Source: an uncultured Clostridia bacterium
Lineage (GTDB): Bacteria; Bacillota; Clostridia; Oscillospirales; CAG-272
Direction of reading: 5' to 3'
NCBI GenBank assembly: GCA_945485605.1
Contig: CALYSG010000005.1
Location: 1-23,707, forward strand
Length of the DNA stretch: 23,707 nucleotides
Part shown: positions 1 through 8,117 of the stretch, piece by piece
Layout of the letters: every line of letters starts with the position of its first letter
Numbering within the stretch: position 1 is the stretch's first letter
Made by a program: the position numbers and the translations under genes
Notes under the pieces: model-generated
Database searches by the model: none
Told to the model about the DNA's origin: nothing
What the model saw: only the letters and a program-made list of their open reading frames with translations

Positions 1-1117
1 GTCTGTTGAGTGTCTTTACCGGCAGATCGGTGTCTATGTCGATTATCGAATAGGCATTGTCACCGCGCGCCATACCGACAAGGTTCTCGATATTGATCTT
101 CTCGTCAGAGAACGCCGTCGAGATCTGCGCTATCATATTCGGGATATTGTCGTGGAATATGCAGACGCGCGTACTGCCCGCGAAGGGTACCGAGACATCG
201 GGAAAGTTCACACTGTTCTTTATATTACCCGTTCTGATATAGCTGTCGATCTGATCGGCTGCCATAAGAGCACAGTTCTCGTCGGATTCCGAGGTGAGAC
301 TTCCGAGGTGCGGGATCGCCACCACGCCGTCAAGACCGATGAGCGAGGGCAAGGCGAAATCGGTGACATAAGCCGAGACCTTTCCGGAGGCAAGCGCCTC
401 TGCGATCGCCGAGGCATCGACGACACTCGCGTTAGAGAGGTTTATGATCTTCACCCCGTCCTTCATTTCGGAAATGGTCTGCGCATTTATCAGATTCTTC
501 GTCTGCGGCGTGAGCGGGACATGAAGGGTTATATAGTCGGCTTCTCTGAAAATATTGCGTTGCGTTGCCTTTTCGACGTTGCAGGAGAGCCTCCATGCAG
601 ACTCGACGGAAAGGTAAGGGTCACATCCGATGACCTTCATTCCGAGGCCGACGGCGGCGTTTGCGACAAGTCCGCCGATAGCGCCGAGTCCGATAACGCC
701 GAGAGTCTTGCCGAAGAGCTCCGAACCCGCGAATTCGGCGCGTTTTTTCTCTATAAGTCTCACGGCGGCGGGATTGCCGGCAAGGCCCTTCTCCCATTCG
801 ATACCGTCGGAGATACGGCGGGCGGCGAGGAAGAGCGAGCAAAGAGTCAGCTCCTTCACTCCGTTTGCATTCGCCCCGGGGGTGTCGAAGACGCAGATAC
901 CCGCCTTTGTACAGCGCTCGACGGGAATATTGTTGACCAAGGTTCCGGCGCAGGCGATGCAGAGAAGCTCGGGATTGAACTCCATATCGGTCATGACAGC
1001 CGAGCGCACCATAATGGCGTCGGGGCGCTTGACGGTTTCACTGATCACGTAGTCCTTTTTACCGAGACGGACATTTTCGATGCCTGATATTTTGTTTAGC
1101 AGTTTTATACTGTACAT
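1..1117 (-). CDS. serA: SerA-like D-3-phosphoglycerate dehydrogenase, 3' end outside window
   Basis: The family makes 3-phosphohydroxypyruvate from 3-phosphoglycerate with NAD, the first step of serine synthesis, in the cytoplasm. The gene runs off the left edge: 372 codons are present and the family form with one ACT domain is usually about 385-390, so roughly 15 residues are missing. ATG at 1117 follows AGAGGTGAT. A nucleotide-binding fold at about 95-285 carries GLGAIGG (143-149) and D166; IPHLGS holds the catalytic-type H270; an ACT domain begins near residue 317 (RVCIFHDNIPNMIAQIS). Oddities: the Arg expected in the IIN-x-S-R-G segment is Asn229 (INLSNASVVD), the Glu expected after TDF is missing (TDFALPS, 252-258), and the usual GxGVDN-type substrate loop reads AGTLVNN (57-63). 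Fold and family are clear; catalytic activity is doubtful. It has its own promoter and no serC beside it. Confidence 0.85.
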   Translation of the reverse strand, partial: MYSIKLLNKISGIENVRLGKKDYVISETVKRPDAIMVRSAVMTDMEFNPELLCIACAGTLVNNIPVERCTKAGICVFDTPGANANGVKELTLCSLFLAARRISDGIEWEKGLAGNPAAVRLIEKKRAEFAGSELFGKTLGVIGLGAIGGLVANAAVGLGMKVIGCDPYLSVESAWRLSCNVEKATQRNIFREADYITLHVPLTPQTKNLINAQTISEMKDGVKIINLSNASVVDASAIAEALASGKVSAYVTDFALPSLIGLDGVVAIPHLGSLTSESDENCALMAADQIDSYIRTGNIKNSVNFPDVSVPFAGSTRVCIFHDNIPNMIAQISTAFSDEKINIENLVGMARGDNAYSIIDIDTDLPVKTLNR

Positions 1118-1180
1118 AATAATATCACCTCTGTATCTTCTCCCGGGAGATATTCGGGCTTTGTTACCGTTATTTTTATG

Positions 1181-1209
1181 ATTATACCCTATATGCACCT
1201 TCAAGTCAA
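1181..1209 (-). promoter_or_regulatory. Sigma-A promoter of the SerA-like gene
   Basis: On the minus strand TTGACT (1209-1204), a 17-base spacer and TATAAT (1186-1181). The expected start leaves a leader of about 58 bases that contains the perfect palindrome TCTCCCGGGAGA at 1139-1150, just upstream of the ribosome binding site. Confidence 0.75.
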
Positions 1210-1421
1210 GAGTTTTTTTGCGTTTGTGCCCGTTTTAAAGGTTTTTTTGTTTTAAAGGTGCCGCAAGGGCGCCACGCCGTGCGTGGCGCATCGCCTTTTC
1301 GCGTGTGACGCCGACCGGTAAAACCAAAGCCCGACTCCGCGAAAAGGCGAGCCTCCCGAGCCGCCCGTCGAGGGCGGCGCGGGAGGACTTGCGGCAGAAC
1401 TTGCGGCAGGCGGTATTCGTT
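1210..1421. other. Gene-free block with nested inverted repeats (four stems)
   Basis: No credible gene; the short open frame on the minus strand here is a by-product of GC-rich repeats. A direct repeat GTTTTAAAGGT lies at 1232-1242 and 1249-1259. Then come four stems: outer TGCCGCAAG (1259-1267) with CTTGCGGCA, present twice (1388-1396 and 1400-1408); a 9-bp hairpin GCGCCACGC/GCGTGGCGC (1269-1289, 3-base loop); a 13-bp stem at 1291-1303/1338-1350 with a 34-base loop; and a 7+7-bp hairpin with one mismatch at 1352-1386. It lies just past the stop codon of the prepilin-like gene, so that gene's transcript could carry it as a 3' structure. It is not a simple terminator, because no T-run follows. 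It could be a structured RNA or a miniature mobile repeat. Confidence 0.6.
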
Positions 1422-3146
1422 TCAATCGGCACCGTTATATTTCTCTCCGTTAATGATCAGAGTATTCCCTTGTCCACCGTTCGTGCATTTGTAGCGATTT
1501 GTCTCAATTACACAATCGTTAAACTCAATAATGCAGTTTGTTGCGCCAACTTGACCGCCGTTAAACGCCACCACACTCTGGATATTGCTATTGGTTTCAA
1601 CTGCTTTTACAGTAGAATTAGTAATGGTAACTTTATTGTTGTAGCCAAATTCGTTTGTTTCGCAAGTGGTATCGGCTTCAAAGCAAATAGTCGCAAAGTT
1701 ATTCCAAGAGGATTCGCCCTTGTTGTTTGTTCCAACAAGCGTTGAGTTCTTAATATTGATCTCATTGTTAAACGCCCAAATATTAAGGGCAGCCCATCCC
1801 ATCACATTCGAGTCATGAATATCAAGTTTTAACTTAGCAGCATTTCCGGTAATATTGATTGCATAATTATTAGAAGAGATATCACAATTGTAAACACCGA
1901 TTGTGACATTGGCCTCCCAAATAATCAATCCACGAGTACCCGCTCCGGAAGTCGGACCCACAATCTTTAGATTCTTAAGAGTAGCATTAACTGCCTTGGC
2001 AGTATTGCCGACATTCACAGTCCGGCCGTCTTTCACGTTTTCGCCAGAAGCAGAGATGGCATACTTGTTGCTCGAACCATCGATGATCAAATCTCGATCG
2101 ATTGTGATCCGAGTTCCAACGTCAATATTGGCAGTGAGAAGAATATATTTAACCGAAGAATCGGATATTGCGTTTCTCAGCTCTTCCGCAGTACCGACCT
2201 CAGTCTTTTCAGACTTTGTAGCACCGACGGATTCGGGAACGGTAACATTGGTATTGCCGTCGGCGGCAACGACATTCTCAACCTTTGCGTTCTCCTTAAC
2301 TTCAACAACTGCTGTGGCACTATCAACGACGAGCGTGTTGACAGTACTGTTTCCCTTGACATCCACCTTTGTATCAGCAGAAGCGTCAGTCGGGACAACA
2401 ACTTCCTTGACAACCGCGTCGGGTTCGATCACGACATGACCGTCTTTAACTTCCATAGACACTGCAACTTTTCCGTTTTCATGGTAAGACGCATCGGCAA
2501 TTTGCTTGATTACAACTTTATCAACATCACTATAGTGCAGAACAACATCTGACGGAGCGTCAATGTTGAGCGTTCCGCCGTTTGTACGTATAATGACTGT
2601 CTGTGCCGAGGTGTTCTTATAGTTAACGGTACTGACAGCGGTGTTTTCACCGGCATCGAAGCCGACCGTGACGTTTATAGGCCCTGCAACGGTAGCGTTC
2701 TTCGAGAGGTAGATCGAGTACTTCTGCGCTGCGGGAACTTCATTATAAATTACGAAGAAATCAACGGGGGTTGCAATTGTATAAGAATCCGCGCCGCTCT
2801 CGGTCGGGTAAATATAGGTGTTATTATTCGGATCGATGAGTACGAAGCGGTCATTTTTGCTGTCCCAAGCGATGTTATTGCCCGACTTCGACACGATCGT
2901 GTCGATATCGTATCCGGCGCTCTTCACCATCATAAGCGCGTCGTACATCGTCTTATTGTTCTCGCCGCCCGCCTTCTCTGCTGTGAGTGCGTTATTGAGG
3001 TTTCTGACAAGCTGGGTGTCGACAGAGACGTTCGCCTTCGCGATAAGGCTCGCAAAGGTCGGGATAAGGACTGCCGCAAGAATAGCAATTATTGCTATTA
3101 CTATAACAAGCTCTACGACCGTAAAGCCCTTCCTGTTTTTATTCAT
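1422..3146 (-). CDS. Prepilin-like secreted protein with beta-helix C-terminus
   Basis: 574 residues. The N-terminus is a type IV prepilin/pseudopilin signal: basic start, cleavage expected between G7 and F8 (RKGFTVVELV), Glu at +5 of the mature protein (E12), and a hydrophobic helix to about residue 30. After a short alpha/beta region come low-complexity, valine- and lysine-rich beta stretches (about 200-310), then from about 320 a pectate-lyase-like right-handed beta-helix pattern (AEELRNAISDSS..., repeated ITIxxS/NxxI ladders, Asn-rich turns). No catalytic residues were recognised, so adhesion or substrate binding is more likely than lysis. ATG at 3146 follows GGAG. GC falls from 33/60 (3001-3060, signal end) to 22/60 (1861-1920, C-terminal half), suggesting an exchanged module. 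A perfect TATAAT at 3297-3292 upstream lacks a good -35. Surface export through a pilin-type system is inference. Confidence 0.8.
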   Translation of the reverse strand: MNKNRKGFTVVELVIVIAIIAILAAVLIPTFASLIAKANVSVDTQLVRNLNNALTAEKAGGENNKTMYDALMMVKSAGYDIDTIVSKSGNNIAWDSKNDRFVLIDPNNNTYIYPTESGADSYTIATPVDFFVIYNEVPAAQKYSIYLSKNATVAGPINVTVGFDAGENTAVSTVNYKNTSAQTVIIRTNGGTLNIDAPSDVVLHYSDVDKVVIKQIADASYHENGKVAVSMEVKDGHVVIEPDAVVKEVVVPTDASADTKVDVKGNSTVNTLVVDSATAVVEVKENAKVENVVAADGNTNVTVPESVGATKSEKTEVGTAEELRNAISDSSVKYILLTANIDVGTRITIDRDLIIDGSSNKYAISASGENVKDGRTVNVGNTAKAVNATLKNLKIVGPTSGAGTRGLIIWEANVTIGVYNCDISSNNYAINITGNAAKLKLDIHDSNVMGWAALNIWAFNNEINIKNSTLVGTNNKGESSWNNFATICFEADTTCETNEFGYNNKVTITNSTVKAVETNSNIQSVVAFNGGQVGATNCIIEFNDCVIETNRYKCTNGGQGNTLIINGEKYNGAD

Positions 3147-3324
3147 TTTTCAATTCTCCATTATGGTATAATTTTTGAGGCGATCTCGCCTTTTTGCCCT
3201 TTTCGGACATTTTTGGCGCAAAAAAGCGCGCAGAAACAACCCTTCCCCGTTCAAACGAAAAAGGAAGGCTCACTTCTGCCCGCTGTCAGCAATTATACCC
3301 GCAGAGAGTATGGCAAAGGTTGAC

Positions 3325-3765
3325 CTACGGAAATGCCCGGCGGCTCCTTACTGTTTTTTCAATATGTGTATGCGTAAAGACAAGCTTCGGGCAACGCCTG
3401 CAAAGATGTCTCACCACGCGTATCGCCGTCGTGAGCGCGACAGCTATCGCCGATATACATATAAACGCCGATACCGCTATCGCGATAAGGAAGGAATACG
3501 AAGCCTCCGGCGCCAGATTTCTGAATACATTGAACTTTAGGCTCTGCGTAAGCGCGACAATCATCTCGCGCGACATGAAGCTGAATGGCGAGATGTCCTC
3601 AATCAACACATCCCCCACGCAGAACGGCAGGTACATGAACATCATGAAGAACGCCGCCGTGTAGAGGATCTTCGCCAGCCGCATCTTATATTTATCGAGC
3701 ACGGCGATAGTGCAGAGTCCGACTATCGGGTACAAAAAGTACACTATCAGCAATTCAACAGTCAT
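3325..3765 (-). CDS. Small membrane protein of unknown function
   Basis: 146 residues, family not recognised. Hydrophobic segments at about 5-22, 30-50 and 88-115 suggest three membrane helices; the tail (about 115-146) is basic and Cys/His-containing (RRCPKLVFTHTH). The gene is very probably real: ATG at 3765 follows GAGGAGGT, and a perfect consensus promoter lies upstream. It ends in TAG, with another in-frame stop (TGA) 13 codons later. The prepilin-like gene follows 178 bases downstream on the same strand and could be co-transcribed; a role in its export or anchoring would be a guess. Confidence 0.65.
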   Translation of the reverse strand: MTVELLIVYFLYPIVGLCTIAVLDKYKMRLAKILYTAAFFMMFMYLPFCVGDVLIEDISPFSFMSREMIVALTQSLKFNVFRNLAPEASYSFLIAIAVSAFICISAIAVALTTAIRVVRHLCRRCPKLVFTHTHIEKTVRSRRAFP

Positions 3766-3829
3766 ATCCGCACCTCCTCTTCAGCTTTCGTTCAAAAATG
3801 TTTTCATGTTATGAATTATAATCATAGAT

Positions 3830-3858
3830 ATTATATACTGCTCCGCTCCGTTTGTCAA
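3830..3858 (-). promoter_or_regulatory. Consensus sigma-A promoter of the small membrane protein gene
   Basis: On the minus strand TTGACA (3858-3853), 17 bases, TATAAT (3835-3830): an exact consensus match. It leaves a leader of about 58 bases before the ATG at 3765. Confidence 0.85.
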
Positions 3859-3864
3859 TAGCTT

Positions 3865-3907
3865 GCGCCCAAAATTAACAATTCGCAAAAAAATATAGGT
3901 AAAAATT
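3865..3907. repeat. Permuted intergenic repeat, copy 1 (A' then B')
   Basis: Block A' is GCGCCCAAAATTAAC (3865-3879). Block B' is the 21 bases at 3887-3907 (seven A, then TATAGGTAAAAATT). Both recur exactly, on the other strand and in the other order, at 8150-8185. The seven bases between them (AATTCGC) resemble the GATTGCG that follows A' in the second copy, as if both were cut from one tandem array with a unit of about 43 bases. It sits just upstream of the rsmA promoter. Confidence 0.75.
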
Positions 3908-3924
3908 CATTTACGCATTTTCTC

Positions 3925-3953
3925 TTGCATTCGCGGGCGTAATATGGTAAAAT
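3925..3953 (+). promoter_or_regulatory. Promoter of rsmA
   Basis: TTGCAT (3925-3930), 17-base spacer, TAAAAT (3948-3953), followed about 20 bases later by the GGGGG ribosome binding site of rsmA. The AT-rich repeat at 3887-3907 lies immediately upstream and could act as an UP element. Confidence 0.6.
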
Positions 3954-3983
3954 AAACCGAAAATTATCTGTGGGGGCAAACGA

Positions 3984-4709
3984 ATGGATCTCTGCGATAT
4001 AAGAAATGTCAGGAATATCATGGCGGCTTTCGGGCTGAAGCCGCGGAAGGAGCTGGGTCAGAACTTTCTGACCGATCATTCGGTCGTCTCGGCGATAGCC
4101 GATGAATGTTGCCTCGGTATGTCCGATACGATACTTGAGATCGGACCGGGACTCGGGGTGCTTACCTCCGAGCTCGCCGAAAGGTACCCGTCGGTCATAG
4201 CGCTCGAGCTCGACGAAAAGCTCATTCCGGTGCTTAAGTATACATTGCTCGATCACAGCAATGTAAGGGTCATAAACGCCGACGTAATGAAGACCGACCT
4301 TTCGGAGCTTCTGCGGGAACCATTTGCGAGCGGAGGGGTTTCGGTATGCGCAAACCTTCCTTATTATATAACGAGCCCGATACTGACCATGCTTCTTGAA
4401 TCCGAGCTGCCGTTTGACTGCATCACCGTTATGGTGCAGAAGGAGGTTGCCGAGCGTCTGTGCGCAGCGCCCGGAAGCCGTGACAGCGGGGCTATAACCC
4501 TTGCCGTAGCCTACCGGGGTAGCGCAGAGCTGCTCTTCACCGTGCCCGCCGATCGCTTTTTGCCCGCGCCGAAGGTCGACTCTGCGGTCGTGAGGATAAA
4601 GCTTTATCGAGAGCATCCCGTGGATCCGAAGAACGAGGAGCTTATGTTCTCTGTCATCCGAACGGCATTTTGCCAGAGGCGAAAGACCCTTGCAAACGCG
4701 CTTTCGTAG
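3984..4709 (+). CDS. rsmA: 16S rRNA dimethyladenosine methyltransferase RsmA (KsgA), cut short by in-frame TAG
   Basis: RsmA dimethylates two adjacent adenines in the 3' hairpin of 16S rRNA with S-adenosylmethionine during small-subunit assembly. Motifs: RKELGQNFLTD (21-31), the SAM-binding EIGPGLGVLT, the acidic E at the end of the second strand (ALELDEKL), NLPYYITSPI (catalytic NLPY motif), and FLPAPKVDSAVV near residue 196. ATG at 3984 follows GTGGGGG. The frame ends at TAG 4707-4709 after 241 codons, but the same frame then runs another 48 codons of recognisable RsmA C-terminus to TGA at 4854-4856; the full 290 residues is the normal family size. One base change (TCG Ser to TAG, for example) would explain it. 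The methyltransferase fold is intact; the C-terminal helical domain is clipped. A PHP-protein gene follows 21 bases after the TGA. Confidence 0.9.
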   Translation: MDLCDIRNVRNIMAAFGLKPRKELGQNFLTDHSVVSAIADECCLGMSDTILEIGPGLGVLTSELAERYPSVIALELDEKLIPVLKYTLLDHSNVRVINADVMKTDLSELLREPFASGGVSVCANLPYYITSPILTMLLESELPFDCITVMVQKEVAERLCAAPGSRDSGAITLAVAYRGSAELLFTVPADRFLPAPKVDSAVVRIKLYREHPVDPKNEELMFSVIRTAFCQRRKTLANALS

Positions 4710-4856
4710 GGATTTCCCGAGATAGGTAAGGAAAGGCTCGCCGGGCTTATCACCGAGCTCGGGCTTTCTCCCGATGTAAGGGGGGAGAGGCTTGATCTTT
4801 CACAGTATGCTGACCTTTCCGATCTGATACTTGCCGAGAAAAACAAAGACAACTGA
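4710..4856 (+). pseudogene. rsmA: Detached C-terminus of rsmA beyond the in-frame TAG
   Basis: These 48 codons continue the rsmA frame without a shift: GFPEIGKERLAGLITELG (start) through DLSQYADLSDLILAEK to TGA 4854-4856. The pattern of a glycine, a KERL helix, an R-x-E-x-L turn and a final L-x-x-Y/F-A-x-L helix is the usual end of RsmA. There is no start codon with a ribosome binding site, so it is translated only by readthrough or not at all, unless the TAG is a sequencing error. Confidence 0.8.
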
Positions 4857-4877
4857 AATATAAAGGGAGATTTTGAG

Positions 4878-7800
4878 ATGAGTATAATTCACAGTGTTCC
4901 CGAATTCCTGCTCGAAGGGAAAAAGGTAAGGCTTTCCTTCGCCGTGCAGGACAGCGTAAAGAGCCTTACCGTCACGGCGGGAGACAAGACAGTCAAAGCA
5001 AAGAAGACCGGCGTGCTCGGAGAGTTCACGGTCTACACCGCCGCGCTCAAAACGGAAGTTACCGCAGGAAACGACTTTTCATATTCGGTCGATGCCGACG
5101 GCGAGAAGGCTGAGTATTCGGTTAAGGTCGCCGCGGACTGCGGGCTTCCTCCTCTTGCGATAACCGAGATATACGGCAGACCTAAGGACGGGCAGAAGAA
5201 CGTATTCTTCGAAATTGTAAATCCGACGTCGAAGCCGGTCGACCTTTACGACTATAAGCTGATGCAGACATCGGATAACGACATGGACGGTACCGATATC
5301 ATAACCGATGAAAAAGGAAAGTATATAATGGCTCCGGGAGAGGTTGCCGTGCTTCATTTTTTGTCGGAAGGTTTTCTGAATACCGAAGCCGACAAAGCCG
5401 CATCGTTTGCCGAGCTATGCAACGCCACGAACAGAAGACCGGGCTATGAGGTCGACGAAAGTGTTCGCGTGATACCTGTCGGGATATGCGACATTGACGA
5501 AAAGACCGGAAAGGCCAAGAAGCGCGCCGAATGCTTTATGCCTCAGTCGTCGGTCAACAGAAAGACCGATGTCTATATTGTCCCGCGCGAGGGTGATATT
5601 TGTGATGCCGTATTCGCGGTCGCGATGAACCGCACCGAATTTGATTGCGACAACCCCGTGAAGCGCTCGTCGCTTTGGACCGTCGCCTATCCGGACACAA
5701 AAACGGCGAAGAACCTAAAGCACGCCTATGAGCTTTCTCCGGGAAGGCTCGAAGATTTCCAGCGTCTGCCGGATCTTAAGGACGAGTTCGTGCCGCTCGC
5801 CGTCGATCTGACCTCAGGGACGGTATATACAGCCGACGGGCTGACCTTCTCGGTCGCCGCGGGCGAGGACGTGAAGGCTGTTGCGTTTGAAATAAAGCAG
5901 AAGGACGGCACCTTCCGCGCCTTTGATGCGGTCAGGACCGAAGAGGGCTTCGCGTTCACACTTGACGCGGAGGATCTCGCGGCATATTCCTCTATGACCT
6001 ACCGTGTCAGAGCCGAGGCGGGGCTTTACTCTTCCGAAAGTGAAGAACAAGAGGTCGTGCTTTACGATAACCTCGGACCCTCGATAGACTATTTCTTCCC
6101 GTGTGAGTGCTTCTGGTTCGAAAATCGCGGTAACCACAGGGTCTATGCAGAGTTCTCCGATCCGTCGGGAATAGACGTCGGCAGAACGGAGTTTTATTTC
6201 GACGGCAAAAACTATACCGCAAAGTGCAAAATAAGCGGGAGAAGGCTGCTCTTTAACCCGAAGGAATACTTTACCGAAGGTCAGCACACCGCCGAGCTTA
6301 TAGTTTACGATATCTGCGGTAACTCTTCGTCACTCTGCCGCGTCTTCTCGGTGGCTCCCGCGGATATGGAGTTTAAGCTCTACCGCGGAGAAGTTCACTG
6401 CCACACGGGCGATTCGGACGGCTCGCTGACGCCTGCCGACGCAATGGAATACGCCCGCGACACGGCGAAGGTCGACTTTTTCGCCGTTACCGATCATTCT
6501 CATTATGAGACTGCCGAGGTCTATAAGAAGCAGATGAAGATCGCCGACAGCTTTAATGTTCCGGGCGAGTTTGCCGCGCTCTACGGATTTGAGATGACGT
6601 GGAACTACGAGTGCGACTGGTGGGGACATATGAACGTTCTCAATACCTCATGGATCGACGGAGGGATATACAGAACGGGGCTTCCCGCGCTGCTTGACAA
6701 GGTCGCCGCAGATCCGCGCGCCATCGCCATGCTCAACCACCCCGGTGTGTCATGGGGAAACTTCAGAAATTACAGCTTCTATACCCCCGGAGCCGACCGC
6801 CGCGTATGCCTGTCGGAGATAAGGGGCAGAGGATATGATTACGACTATATGCTGATGCTCTCGGAAGGCTGGCACGCCTCGCCCGCCTACAACGAGGATA
6901 ACCATGCGCCGAACTGGGCGAACGCGACGGAGAACACGACCTACATCGCCGCACCGGCACTTACACGTGACAATGTTCTCGAGGCGATGAGGAACCGCCG
7001 CACCTATTCGAGCTGCGACCCGACGCTGAAGATCACCTTCAAGGTCAACGGAAAATGGTTCGGCTCAAGGCTCTACGATCCGCACAAGCTGCACTTCGAT
7101 ATTTCGCTCTCGACAGAGAAAGACCGGGGGCTCGGACTTCTTGAGGTCGTGACCGAGGATAATATCGTCGTCGCCTCTAAGGATGCGGGCTGTTTAAAGA
7201 ACATCTCGTGGCAGTTCGACGCCTCCCCGGATTTCGATTATTACTACCTCAGGGTAACCTCCGACGGCAAGTATTCGGTCACGGCGCCCGTCTGGGTGAT
7301 TTCCGACCGCGGCGCGGTGATAAAGAGTCTGACGTCCGCGCCGACCGACGATCCTTACCTCACCGACCGCGCCTCGATCGTGATAAAGAGCGCAAACGGT
7401 AAGGCTCTGCGCGACGTCCGCGCCGATATCTACCTTACAAAGACAGACGGATTCAGGCTTGATACCGCCGAACCGTTCAGAAGCCTTAAGCTCGGCGACC
7501 TTGCGGCGGGGAAGGTGCTGTCTGTCGGTTGCCCGGTGCCCTATATTCCCGAGAGAAGAAGGCTTACCGTGATCGTTTCGAGTGCCGATGGTCTTTGCCG
7601 CCGTTACGATACCTCGTTTGCGCTTCTGTTCCCCGTGACGGTGACGGAGGTCATGAATCTCACCTCGGATAAGGACGGCGTGAAGAACCCCTTCCCGTAT
7701 GTGAAGCTCAGAAACCGCACGGCAAAGGAGCTTCCTCTCGACGGCATGGCGCTGAGGCTCTGGGCACAGACGGGCAAGGCTCCCGTCGAGGAGCGCACGC

Positions 7801-8111
7801 TGAAACTCGACGGTGCGAAGATCGCGCCGAAGGGCGAGCTTGTGATCTGGATAAGGAAGGCAGACAGTAAGTTCACATCGGACGATTTCAACGCTCGCTA
7901 CGGCACCGCGCTGACCGAGGGAGAGGACCTTCTCATCACCGATAAGAGAATAGTCTCTTCACAGCTTAACAAGGGCAGACAGCTCGAGCTCGTCTTCCGC
8001 GGCGAGGCTATCGACCGAGCCTTATGGAACTACGGAGCCGTCGGGGAGCATAAGATAGTCACCGATAAGGCGATAGTATATAACCACATTCCGAATAAAT
8101 CAAATTATTGA
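4878..8111 (+). CDS. PHP-domain metallohydrolase (CehA/McbA-like) with lamin-tail-like end domains
   Basis: 1077 residues. The core at about 500-720 is a PHP domain: YRGEVHCHTGDSDG (H507, H509), FFAVTDHSHYE (D539, H540, H542), FEMTW (E572), WGHMNVL (H584), LNHPG (H621), and EGWHASP...DNHAPNWA (H666, H676), the last two as in CehA/McbA-type hydrolases. This implies a di- or trinuclear metal site acting on phosphoester or carbamate-like bonds; the substrate is unknown. A lamin-tail-like domain fits about 92-165 (LAITEIYGRPKDG...EIVNPTSKPVDLYDY...MAPGEVAVLHF) and a second fits about 920-1040 (VTVTEVMN...KLRNRTAKELPLDG). Ig/FN3-like strands fill 300-495 and 715-900. No signal peptide, membrane segment or anchor is visible, which is odd because such side domains are usually extracellular. 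ATG at 4878 follows AGGGAGA; it is probably co-transcribed with rsmA. Confidence 0.85.
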   Translation: MSIIHSVPEFLLEGKKVRLSFAVQDSVKSLTVTAGDKTVKAKKTGVLGEFTVYTAALKTEVTAGNDFSYSVDADGEKAEYSVKVAADCGLPPLAITEIYGRPKDGQKNVFFEIVNPTSKPVDLYDYKLMQTSDNDMDGTDIITDEKGKYIMAPGEVAVLHFLSEGFLNTEADKAASFAELCNATNRRPGYEVDESVRVIPVGICDIDEKTGKAKKRAECFMPQSSVNRKTDVYIVPREGDICDAVFAVAMNRTEFDCDNPVKRSSLWTVAYPDTKTAKNLKHAYELSPGRLEDFQRLPDLKDEFVPLAVDLTSGTVYTADGLTFSVAAGEDVKAVAFEIKQKDGTFRAFDAVRTEEGFAFTLDAEDLAAYSSMTYRVRAEAGLYSSESEEQEVVLYDNLGPSIDYFFPCECFWFENRGNHRVYAEFSDPSGIDVGRTEFYFDGKNYTAKCKISGRRLLFNPKEYFTEGQHTAELIVYDICGNSSSLCRVFSVAPADMEFKLYRGEVHCHTGDSDGSLTPADAMEYARDTAKVDFFAVTDHSHYETAEVYKKQMKIADSFNVPGEFAALYGFEMTWNYECDWWGHMNVLNTSWIDGGIYRTGLPALLDKVAADPRAIAMLNHPGVSWGNFRNYSFYTPGADRRVCLSEIRGRGYDYDYMLMLSEGWHASPAYNEDNHAPNWANATENTTYIAAPALTRDNVLEAMRNRRTYSSCDPTLKITFKVNGKWFGSRLYDPHKLHFDISLSTEKDRGLGLLEVVTEDNIVVASKDAGCLKNISWQFDASPDFDYYYLRVTSDGKYSVTAPVWVISDRGAVIKSLTSAPTDDPYLTDRASIVIKSANGKALRDVRADIYLTKTDGFRLDTAEPFRSLKLGDLAAGKVLSVGCPVPYIPERRRLTVIVSSADGLCRRYDTSFALLFPVTVTEVMNLTSDKDGVKNPFPYVKLRNRTAKELPLDGMALRLWAQTGKAPVEERTLKLDGAKIAPKGELVIWIRKADSKFTSDDFNARYGTALTEGEDLLITDKRIVSSQLNKGRQLELVFRGEAIDRALWNYGAVGEHKIVTDKAIVYNHIPNKSNY

Positions 8112-8117
8112 AATATC

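Noticed and set aside
152..1087. Long open frame (311 codons) on the plus strand
   Set aside because: It is the antisense shadow of the SerA-like gene, has no recognisable domain, and the minus strand has the real start, ribosome binding site and promoter.
1235..1432. 65-codon minus-strand frame in the folded block
   Set aside because: Its Arg/Ala-rich translation follows GC-rich inverted repeats and it overlaps the end of the prepilin-like gene.
3855..4616. 253-codon minus-strand frame opposite rsmA
   Set aside because: Shadow of rsmA; no domain and it would cover the rsmA promoter.
3325..4709. TAG reassigned to an amino acid in this organism
   Set aside because: Only rsmA suggests it. 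The small membrane protein gene appears to end normally in TAG, and no other gene in the window is interrupted by TAG.
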